Assembly (NCBI GenBank): GCA_964633205.1
Contig: CAZWFN010000028.1
Span: forward strand, 1-51,947
Source: CAYVQE01 sp964633205
GTDB lineage: Bacteria; Myxococcota; B64-G9
Direction of reading: 5' to 3'
Length of the DNA: 51,947 nucleotides
The notes beneath the pieces were generated by a model. The model did no database searches. It saw only the letters and a program-made list of their open reading frames with translations, and was not told where the DNA came from. A program made the translations under genes and the position numbers. Shown here in pieces: positions 46,124 through 51,947 of this stretch (within the stretch, counting starts at the first letter, position 1; every line of letters starts with the position of its first letter).

Positions 46124-47335
46124 TCAGAACTTCAGCTGCAGCATGGCGGCCAGCAGGTCGTTGGCCAGATCGGCCCCCTCCAGCTCCTGGCGCAGCTGGT
46201 AGTGCAGCATCAGTTTGACCTGGTCGCCGAGGAAGTAGGCGTTGACCCCGGCGGTCAGCTCCCACTGGTCACCCTCGTCGTCGATGTGCACCTGGTCGTC
46301 CATGATGGCGAAGCGCACGGCCAGCTCCAGGTCCATGAAGTCGAAGGGCAGCAGGTAGCCGGCCTGGGCGTACATGCCCCAGCGCTCGGACTCGTCGAGC
46401 AGGCTGTCCACGTCCTCGGTGGCAGCGTTGGGGATGCCCTTGGCCCACAGGGCCTCGGCGTGGAAGCTGGCGCCGTACCACTTGGCCGACAGGTCCACCC
46501 CGGCGCCGCGGTACTCGGCGGCGGTGTCGTGGTTGAGATAGCCGTTGAGCGCCAGCTGCCAACGCAGCTCCTCGCCGCGGGCCAGATCGGCCTCGCTCGC
46601 GCCCATGTCACCCTGGCCTGCGCCCAGACGCAGCACGTACATCAGCCCGTCGTTCAGATCGCCCTTGGAAAAGCCCGGCGAGCCGTTGAACACGCCCAGC
46701 TCGTAGAAGAACAGGCTGACCCGGCCGCCCAGGCTCAGGCCCACCTCGCGGTCCAGATCCAACATGTGCGAGTCGGTGGCCCGCTCGCGGTTGACCCACG
46801 CCGGCCGTTCCATGAACTGCATGTGGCCGGTCGACTGCAGCAGGGTGCGCGAAAAGGGTGGCCTGAAGGCGCCCACCCGCACCCGGCCCCAATCGCAGGG
46901 CCGCCAGGTGATGCTGGCGTCGATCAGGGCGTTGCCGCCGTTGTCCTCGTCGATCAGATCCATCTCCAGGTCGAACAGCCACTGCTCGCTGATGCGGCCC
47001 GACACGCCCAGCCGGGCGCGGCGGATGCGGAAGCCGTCGCGGCTGAGCACATCGCCGGCGTCGACGTTGGCGTCCTCGCCGACCATGCCGACCATGGCCT
47101 GGACGCGGCCGTGGACGTCGAGCGCGAAGGCGCCGAAATCGAGCATGGCGCCCGGGGCCACCGGCATGGCCGGATCCCCGTCCGCGGCGGCCGGCGCTGG
47201 TTCGCCGACCTCCCCGCCGCGCCGCCAGTTCTCCGGCGGCGGCACCTCCCCGGCCTCGTCATCGGCGGCCGCGGCCGGACCGGCCGCGAACAGAGACAGC
47301 AGCAACGAGCAAGCCAAAAAGTACACTCCGCGCAT
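46124..47335 (-). CDS. Outer-membrane porin, OprO/OprP (phosphate-selective) family
   Basis: This 403-residue beta-barrel has a signal peptide (VYFLACSLLLSLFAAGPAAA) and ends in LQLKF, the terminal aromatic used for outer-membrane insertion. Family marks: FRIRRARLGVSGRISEQWLFDLEMDL, GRVRVGAFRPPFSRTLLQS, the RERATDSHMLDLDREVGLSLGG strand and the later FDFMDLELAVRF. These porins let in phosphate, polyphosphate or other anions, but many relatives have unknown selectivity. GGAGGACG precedes ATG 47335. It is the first gene of the operon, 35 nt before the PHP lipoprotein. Confidence 0.9.
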   Translation of the reverse strand: MRGVYFLACSLLLSLFAAGPAAAADDEAGEVPPPENWRRGGEVGEPAPAAADGDPAMPVAPGAMLDFGAFALDVHGRVQAMVGMVGEDANVDAGDVLSRDGFRIRRARLGVSGRISEQWLFDLEMDLIDEDNGGNALIDASITWRPCDWGRVRVGAFRPPFSRTLLQSTGHMQFMERPAWVNRERATDSHMLDLDREVGLSLGGRVSLFFYELGVFNGSPGFSKGDLNDGLMYVLRLGAGQGDMGASEADLARGEELRWQLALNGYLNHDTAAEYRGAGVDLSAKWYGASFHAEALWAKGIPNAATEDVDSLLDESERWGMYAQAGYLLPFDFMDLELAVRFAIMDDQVHIDDEGDQWELTAGVNAYFLGDQVKLMLHYQLRQELEGADLANDLLAAMLQLKF

Positions 47336-47380
47336 CGGCACGTCCTCCAACTGGGTGGGCAATCGCATCGATCCAGCGCG

Positions 47381-47410
47381 ATGTTACGATTTCCCACCCC
47401 GCCGGTTCAA
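47381..47410 (-). promoter_or_regulatory. Candidate promoter of the porin operon
   Basis: Minus-strand TTGAAC (47410-47405), an 18-nt spacer and TAACAT (47386-47381) lie 46 nt upstream of the porin start. Each box matches 4 of 6. It sits in the 107-nt gap after the toxin gene, in which I see nothing else. Confidence 0.4.
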
Positions 47411-47442
47411 GGCAAAACACGGACATGATGCGCCGCCGAGAA

Positions 47443-47835
47443 TCAAGCGGTCATGGTGTTCAAACCGGAAAGACCGAGCAAGTGGGCATCCGCAGTCACC
47501 AGAACCAGCTCGTGGACCATGGCGGTTGCGGCCAGGAAGCGATCGGCTGGATCGCGATGGGGCAGAGAAACGCGGCGGCTCAGGATCGCAACATCGAGGG
47601 TCAGGGGCGCCTCGGTGAACGGGACCTGCAGCAGGACCTGAGCCAGCCAATCCTCAGGCGGGGATTGAAGATCGATCCGACCCGTGTCAGCCAACACCAT
47701 CACCTCCCAGCTGGTGATTGGAGACAACCAGCGCCGGTTCTCTTTGTCATCCAAAGCCATTGCCGTCTCGGCAGCCAACCGCTGCGGTTCCAGCAGGCTC
47801 CAAAGCAGCACGTGGGTGTCGAGCAACAGGTCCAC
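47443..47835 (-). CDS. vapC: PIN-domain toxin (VapC-like ribonuclease)
   Basis: This 130-residue protein has a PIN domain, the fold of VapC toxins that cut tRNA or rRNA. The acidic metal ligands are Asp6 in LLLDTHVLLW, Glu44 in SPITSWEVMVL, Asp95/Asp98 in PHRDPADRFLAATA, and Asp116 in LVTADAHLL. The first and third motifs place it in the common type II VapC group. GTG start 47835 has GGAGTGACGG upstream and lies 3 nt after the antitoxin stop. It is the second gene of a two-gene operon with a clear autoregulatory region. Confidence 0.92.
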   Translation of the reverse strand: MDLLLDTHVLLWSLLEPQRLAAETAMALDDKENRRWLSPITSWEVMVLADTGRIDLQSPPEDWLAQVLLQVPFTEAPLTLDVAILSRRVSLPHRDPADRFLAATAMVHELVLVTADAHLLGLSGLNTMTA

Positions 47836-47838
47836 CCG

Positions 47839-48093
47839 TCACTCCAGTGCGGACCAATCGTCTGGATCGCTGGCCGGCGAAACGATGTCACCCACGATCT
47901 TTCCTGTGCCGGCGAAGCTTCCCAGCCAACTGCTAGGCTCTTCCGGCTCCGGCGGCGGCAAGACGTATGCCAGGGGCTCGCCATTGCGGGTCACCAACAG
48001 GGGACGGCGGGTGCTGTGCACCTTTTTCAAAAGCGCCAGACAGGTGGCCTTGAACTTGGAGACGGCGATTACTTCGGGATCTTCTTTGTTCAT
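47839..48093 (-). CDS. Phd/YefM-family antitoxin
   Basis: This 84-residue protein begins IAVSKFKATCLALLKKVHS (after an acidic start), the Phd/YefM DNA-binding fold that recurs before VapC and Doc-type toxins. Then comes RPLLVTRNGEPLAYVLP, a conserved strand pair, and a disordered acidic C-terminus (DPDDWSALE) that should wrap the toxin. AGGAGCC precedes ATG 48093. It neutralises the PIN toxin and represses the operon by binding the palindromes at 48130-48156. Confidence 0.9.
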   Translation of the reverse strand: MNKEDPEVIAVSKFKATCLALLKKVHSTRRPLLVTRNGEPLAYVLPPPEPEEPSSWLGSFAGTGKIVGDIVSPASDPDDWSALE

Positions 48094-48114
48094 TCCAGGC
48101 TCCTGATGTCTCCA

Positions 48115-48143
48115 AGGATAGCAGTTCGATTGACCATGGTCAA
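48115..48143 (-). promoter_or_regulatory. Promoter of the toxin-antitoxin operon
   Basis: Minus-strand TTGACC (48143-48138) and TATCCT (48120-48115) are separated by 17 nt, 22 nt before the antitoxin ATG. The -35 box is the right half of the first palindromic operator, so repressor binding should block RNA polymerase. Confidence 0.75.
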
Positions 48144-48156
48144 TGACCATGGTCAA
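48130..48156. promoter_or_regulatory. Two tandem palindromic operators of the toxin-antitoxin operon
   Basis: The 13-bp unit TGACCATGGTCAA occurs twice in direct tandem (48131-48143, 48144-48156). Each copy contains the perfect palindrome TGACCATGGTCA, and the first extends to TTGACCATGGTCAA. The repeat overlaps the -35 box of the operon promoter. This is the arrangement expected for cooperative Phd-type repression. Confidence 0.85.
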
Positions 48157-48163
48157 AATAAGG

Positions 48164-48184
48164 CAGGTGGCAAAGAGCCACCTG
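48164..48184 (-). terminator. Probable Rho-independent terminator
   Basis: An 8-bp perfect stem CAGGTGGC/GCCACCTG has a 5-nt loop. On the minus strand it is followed 2 nt later by TTATTTT. It would stop transcripts coming from the GT39-like gene before they enter the toxin-antitoxin promoter, 146 nt after that gene's stop. Confidence 0.55.
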
Positions 48185-48299
48185 GCCGTCGCCCTCGCCT
48201 TCGCTGATCCCGGTCAGCCGCATGGTTTGCTTCATGGGCCACCTCCAAGATCAATCATCCGCGATGTCGGCCGCGGCGGTCGAGACGGCCGGTCGAACG

Positions 48300-48327
48300 A
48301 GGGGTCTGACCCCTATTATTGACCCCC
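48300..48327. repeat. REP-like GGGGTC/GACCCC element
   Basis: AGGGGTCTGACCCCT (48300-48314) is a near-perfect palindrome, followed by ATTATTGACCCCC which can pair with the same left arm. GGGGTCAGACCCC-type elements are often scattered near REP-associated Y1 transposases; none is seen here. It lies directly after the GT39-like gene's 3' end. Confidence 0.5.
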
Positions 48328-48329
48328 TT

Positions 48330-50450
48330 TTATTTCAGGCTCACGATCCTGAAAAAGCCGATCTCCAGCTCATCTCGGCTGTAGCTGATCATGCCGTCCG
48401 GCACGGCCGGGTGCAACTCCACGTGAGCCGCTCCCAAGGTGAGCTGGTCTTCCACCCGCTCACAGGATTGGCGCAGGGGGCGCGCTCTGCGCTCGTTCTC
48501 GCGGACGGAGTAGCAGTAAGCCGAGCGGTAGTAGTAACAGCAGGGCAGGGCGGACAGGAGGTTTTCCGGCACGCTGGTCCCTTCCAGCCCCCCCCAGCGC
48601 AACCTGGCCCGGTCCTGTCGATCCAGGTAGGCGGGCAAGGTCCAGTCTGTGCCATCGGACTCGGGGGCGATGATCACCCGGCAGCCGTCCTCGAGCCGCG
48701 GCAGGGCCCGCAAGACCAGTTCGCGTTCGATCACCGGGGTGGGGCGCCGCAACAGCGGGCCGGGCCACAAGGCCAGACTGGCCACAAGCAGCCCGCCGGC
48801 CAGGGCCTCCGGCAGCCATCGCCCCCAGCGCCAGCCCGGGCGCAACAGCGAGACCATCCGGTGCAGTCCGAAGCCGGCCAGGATGGCCCACAGGGGCTGG
48901 GCGGCCAGCTGGAGGCGCCCCGGATTCAGTCGGCCTTCCACCAGGCCCGGCCAGGTCAGGGCCATGGCCGCTGCCAGGATGGCGAAGACGAACCAGCGCC
49001 GGGCGTGGATGGCGAACACGAGCCCGCAGGCTGCCAGGATGGGCAGCAGGGGCGGCGTCAGGGGTGAGGACAGGAAGAGGTTTACCCGATCGGAGGCATC
49101 GAGGGTGAAATCCCAGGCCAACAGCAGGCTCGGGGACGGCAGGTCGGCGAAGAACCCGGCTCCGAGAATGCGGTTCTCTTGCCAGCTCCAGGTGCTGACG
49201 GTGGCCGCGGTGGAGCCGACCATGACGAGCAGGAACACGGCGATGGCCACCCAGGTGGGCGCCCGTCTCAGCAGCGCCCTGCTTTGCCGGCTGCTCAGCA
49301 CCAGAACAGCCGCGGCCATGACCAGGCCGTACAGCACGGGATGGAACTGGGTGGCGAATGCGGTCAACAGGGCTGCGCTGATCATGGTGACCAGTCGGCC
49401 GTCGCGGCGGGCCAGCTCGATGGTCACCAGACTCAGCATGACGAAGAAACAGCCGGCGACGGTCCGCACCTCGGTGGCGGCGAAATAGGCACACACCGGC
49501 ATCAGCGCCACCACCAGGGCCGCCCACAGGGACGGTCGATCCTCGCCCAGCCACAGCCGGCCCAGGGCGAAGGTCAGCGGGATGACGAGCGCGGAGAGAC
49601 CGATCTGGACGGCGATGATGGTCGTCTCGTGGGCCGGCAAGACGGAGGTGACGAGGTCGAACAGCGCCCGATAGGCGTTGCCGTGCGAGTCGGCGCCGTC
49701 GAGCGCCGGCATGAGCAAATCGTTGAGGTTCTTGAAACCGCCGCTCAATCCGTGTCCGCTGATGAAACCCGGCACCCGCACCCCGAAGGCCAGGCGCAGC
49801 GCCAGACCCACGGCGGTGATGGCCGCCAGCAACAGCCAGGTGGGGCGTGGGATGGCCCGCAGGCGGGTGCGGATCTCGCCGGCCCGGCAGGCCAGCAGCA
49901 GCAGGGCTACCAGCAGGGCCAGTTGGAGCCAGGGGGTGGGCTCGGTACACAGGCGGCTGAGCCAGGATCGCGCTCGCGTTCGGCGGCTTGGATACCAGTA
50001 TACCCCGGCCAGGTCCTCTGGATCCTGGTCCACCCCCGGTGGCTGGCTGCCCGCCGAGGGTTCGCCTCTTGCGGCCCAGGGCTCCCGGTGGAGCGCCACC
50101 AGGGCTTCGTGATCCGGACCGCTGTCGAATTCCCGCACTGCCGCCAACACCTGGCGCAACAGCGCTTCCGGCACCTGGCTGTGCGGCCCGGGCTGGATCC
50201 GGTAGTGGCGGGTGGACCAAGCCGACGGCGAGCGGCTGTAGGTCACTTCGACCACGAAGGGATCACCCGCAGCCGGAAAGCCCAGGCGCATGAACTCGCC
50301 ATGCCGCTGCAGCAATTGCGGCCGCTGGCCCACCCGGGCCTCGATGCGATCCAACAGCTCATCGAGCCCACTGTCGGCCCGGGCCGGGGACGCTGCGGCC
50401 ACCAGGGCCGACAGCAGCAGGCAAGGGACGATGGTCGTGGCTGCGGGCAC
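48330..50450 (-). CDS. Polytopic membrane protein with exported N-terminal domain, GT39-like
   Basis: The frame gives 706 residues. A signal peptide (core IVPCLLLSALVAAASPARA) leads into an exported domain of about 150 residues rich in charged helices. About eleven to twelve hydrophobic helices span 175-560, and a final soluble domain from 575 has several tyrosines and cysteines (ALPCCYYYRSAYCYSV). The first loop VPGFISGHGLSGGFKNLNDLL and the later helices resemble PMT/ArnT-like glycosyltransferases that use lipid-linked sugars, but no decisive DE or ExD motif stands out. GTG 50450 has GGAAGG upstream. An AT-rich divergent region separates it from carA. Confidence 0.7.
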   Translation of the reverse strand: MPAATTIVPCLLLSALVAAASPARADSGLDELLDRIEARVGQRPQLLQRHGEFMRLGFPAAGDPFVVEVTYSRSPSAWSTRHYRIQPGPHSQVPEALLRQVLAAVREFDSGPDHEALVALHREPWAARGEPSAGSQPPGVDQDPEDLAGVYWYPSRRTRARSWLSRLCTEPTPWLQLALLVALLLLACRAGEIRTRLRAIPRPTWLLLAAITAVGLALRLAFGVRVPGFISGHGLSGGFKNLNDLLMPALDGADSHGNAYRALFDLVTSVLPAHETTIIAVQIGLSALVIPLTFALGRLWLGEDRPSLWAALVVALMPVCAYFAATEVRTVAGCFFVMLSLVTIELARRDGRLVTMISAALLTAFATQFHPVLYGLVMAAAVLVLSSRQSRALLRRAPTWVAIAVFLLVMVGSTAATVSTWSWQENRILGAGFFADLPSPSLLLAWDFTLDASDRVNLFLSSPLTPPLLPILAACGLVFAIHARRWFVFAILAAAMALTWPGLVEGRLNPGRLQLAAQPLWAILAGFGLHRMVSLLRPGWRWGRWLPEALAGGLLVASLALWPGPLLRRPTPVIERELVLRALPRLEDGCRVIIAPESDGTDWTLPAYLDRQDRARLRWGGLEGTSVPENLLSALPCCYYYRSAYCYSVRENERRARPLRQSCERVEDQLTLGAAHVELHPAVPDGMISYSRDELEIGFFRIVSLK

Positions 50451-50490
50451 GTTCCTTCCAGATGCATCCGTGATCTGTTGGTCATATTTC

Positions 50491-50510
50491 CAATATTCGC
50501 AATATTCCGC
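50491..50510. promoter_or_regulatory. AT-rich repeated segment in the divergent carA region
   Basis: Two near-copies of AATATTC(C)GC stand in tandem within a short AT-rich stretch, unusual for this GC-rich sequence. The whole 50451-50639 gap holds no gene; no clean promoter hexamers were found for carA. It may hold control sites for both divergent genes. Confidence 0.35.
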
Positions 50511-50639
50511 AAGCCGTCGCCTGCTCGGGGGCGGCCGCTGCGCGATTCAAAGCGCCCGCACACCGGTGCCTCGACTCCCCCGCGGCCCGACCTTTTTGAT
50601 TGCAGCGGCGGGCCGGGTGTGCGATCACCATCCAACCGC

Positions 50640-51734
50640 ATGAATGAACGCGACGCCATCCTTGTGCTCGAGGACGGCCGCGCCTTCAGGGGGCTGGCGT
50701 ACGGCGCCCGGGGCGAGGCCCTGGGCGAGGTCGTGTTCAACACCAGCATGACCGGCTACCAGGAGATCGTGTCCGACCCCTCCTACTGCGGCCAGATCGT
50801 CACCTTCACCGCTCCCCACATCGGCAACACCGGCGTCAACCCGGCCGACGAGCAGGCCGCGCGGCCCGCCCTGGCCGGGGTGGCCCTGCGGGCGCCGGCC
50901 GAGCGGCCCAGCTCCTGGCGGGCCCGGGGCCGGCTGGGCGACTGGCTGGCGCGCCACGGGGTGGTGGCCATCGCCGGGCTCGACACCCGGGCCCTGACCC
51001 GCCACCTGCGCCACCGGGGCGCCATGCGCGGCGGCATCTTCGCCGCCCCGGCCGCCGGCGACCTGGACGCCCTGCTGGCACGGGTGCGGGCGCATCCCCC
51101 GCTGGACGGCCGCGACCTGGCCGCCCGGGTGAGCGCCCCGCGGCCCTACACGGCCGGCGAGCGGGCCGCGGCCGGGCGGCGGCTGGCGCTGATCGACTTC
51201 GGGGTCAAGCGGGGCATCGTCGAGCGCCTGACCGCCCGCGGCTTCGCGGTCGAGGTGCTGCCGGCCGGGGTGGATCCGCACACCCTGCTGCAGCACGGCC
51301 CGGCCGGGGTGGTGCTGTCCAACGGCCCGGGCGATCCGGCCGCGGTGGCCGCCGGCATCGCCAGCGCCCGGGCGCTGCTGGGCCGGCTGCCGGTGCTGGG
51401 CATCTGCCTGGGTCACCAGATCCTGGCGCTGGCGCTGGGCGGGCGCACCTTCAAGCTGCCCTTCGGCCACCACGGCGGCAACCACCCCGTGCTCGACGAG
51501 CCTTCGGGCCAGGTCTGGATCACCGCCCAGAACCACGGCTTCGCCGTCGATCCGGACAGCCTGCCGGCCAGCCGGGTGGAAGTCACCTGCCGCAGCCTGT
51601 TCGACGGCACCTGCGAGGGCTTGCGCAGCCGGGCCGACCGCGTGCTGGCGGTGCAGTTCCACCCCGAGGCCTGCCCGGGCCCGGCGGACGCCGATGCGGT
51701 GTTCGACCGCTTCGTGGCCATGCTGGAGGGCTGA
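50640..51734 (+). CDS. carA: Carbamoyl-phosphate synthase small subunit
   Basis: This 364-residue class I glutamine amidotransferase subunit releases ammonia from glutamine and feeds it to CarB for carbamoyl phosphate, used in pyrimidine and arginine synthesis. N-terminal marks are LVLEDGRAFRGLAYG and TSMTGYQEIVSDPSY. The catalytic triad is intact: Cys256 in GICLGHQ, His341 and Glu343 in QFHPEA. FGHHGGNHPV and AQNHGF are also typical. No clear Shine-Dalgarno precedes ATG 50640. carB begins 3 nt after its stop. Confidence 0.97.
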   Translation: MNERDAILVLEDGRAFRGLAYGARGEALGEVVFNTSMTGYQEIVSDPSYCGQIVTFTAPHIGNTGVNPADEQAARPALAGVALRAPAERPSSWRARGRLGDWLARHGVVAIAGLDTRALTRHLRHRGAMRGGIFAAPAAGDLDALLARVRAHPPLDGRDLAARVSAPRPYTAGERAAAGRRLALIDFGVKRGIVERLTARGFAVEVLPAGVDPHTLLQHGPAGVVLSNGPGDPAAVAAGIASARALLGRLPVLGICLGHQILALALGGRTFKLPFGHHGGNHPVLDEPSGQVWITAQNHGFAVDPDSLPASRVEVTCRSLFDGTCEGLRSRADRVLAVQFHPEACPGPADADAVFDRFVAMLEG

Positions 51735-51737
51735 GCC

Positions 51738-51947
<210 letters not shown>

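Noticed and set aside
43581..46202. A long plus-strand open frame of 873 codons opposite the PHP lipoprotein
   Set aside because: It shows only low-complexity Ala/Gly/His/Val runs and mirrors a minus-strand gene with clear signal peptide and catalytic motifs.
48140..48235. A 31-codon minus-strand frame with GGAGGTGG before its ATG between the membrane gene and the toxin-antitoxin operon
   Set aside because: It runs through the terminator hairpin and into the operator palindromes, has no recognisable sequence, and its stop lies in the repressor site; a remnant or chance frame is more likely.

Overview
This is a high-GC (roughly 70 percent), gene-dense bacterial chromosome segment with short intergenic gaps, many GTG and TTG starts, and a 100-N assembly gap at 8332-8431. 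The gene content (serine/threonine kinases with C-terminal PEGA domains, several PEGA/TPR envelope proteins, cysteine-rich lipoproteins with DxDC repeats, Kelch-like and MopE-like lipoproteins, FtsX/MacB transport, GAF-GGDEF and HD-GYP proteins) points to a Gram-negative deltaproteobacterial lineage, most likely Myxococcota or a neighbour. The gap suggests a draft or metagenome assembly. No rRNA, tRNA, CRISPR array or complete insertion sequence was recognised.

Layout. 1-1405: 3' part of a membrane pyrophosphatase. 1541-6331: a tight three-gene operon of egtD, a molybdopterin oxidoreductase fused in frame to a NifS/IscS-type cysteine desulfurase, and a small HTH/zinc-ribbon protein. EgtD makes hercynine from histidine. 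The fusion has the architecture I recall for the metallopterin-dependent ergothioneine synthase of Caldithrix, so this operon is probably an oxygen-independent ergothioneine pathway, and it is the most interesting locus here. 6359-7747 (minus): a translationally coupled GNAT / 71-aa protein / nucleotidyltransferase cluster resembling an abortive-infection or toxin-antitoxin unit. 7808-10631 (minus): a coiled-coil, membrane, TPR protein whose 15-bp minisatellite holds the assembly gap. 10731-11957 (minus): an acyl-CoA dehydrogenase. 12151-15853: lipoprotein, ABC ATPase and FtsX/MacB-like permease with 4-nt overlaps. 15888-16250 (minus): zinc-ribbon/DUF2007 protein.

16434-24485: a PEGA locus. 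A transmembrane Ser/Thr kinase with a PEGA-repeat exterior faces a minus-strand operon of four paralogous exported proteins. They share an N-terminal strand-helix segment, TPR-like helices, a PEGA domain and a second alpha/beta segment; three of them also end in a WW/WY-F-W-type transmembrane segment and an aromatic C-terminus. 24611-32553 holds housekeeping and metabolic genes: stand-alone BRCT protein, alpha/beta hydrolase, sodium:solute symporter, YggS-like PLP protein, PAP2 phosphatase, SDR-type threonine dehydrogenase, dodecin and a polytopic protein with an HELHH metal motif. 32709-35416: a cyclic-di-GMP pair (GAF-GGDEF cyclase with I-site; receiver-GAF-HD-GYP phosphodiesterase). 35413-38931: a small unknown gene, a second Ser/Thr kinase and a propeller-like exported protein.

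38947-47335 (minus): an envelope operon in the order OprO/P-like porin, a 1346-aa PHP-domain (CehA/McbA-like) lipoprotein, a TPR protein related to the PEGA paralogs, and a Kelch/MopE-like lipoprotein; it looks like a surface system for taking up or processing a substrate. 47443-48156 (minus): a VapBC/Phd-type toxin-antitoxin operon with a clear promoter overlapped by two tandem palindromic operators. 48330-50450 (minus): an exported-domain plus polytopic GT39-like membrane protein. 50640-51947: carA and the start of carB.
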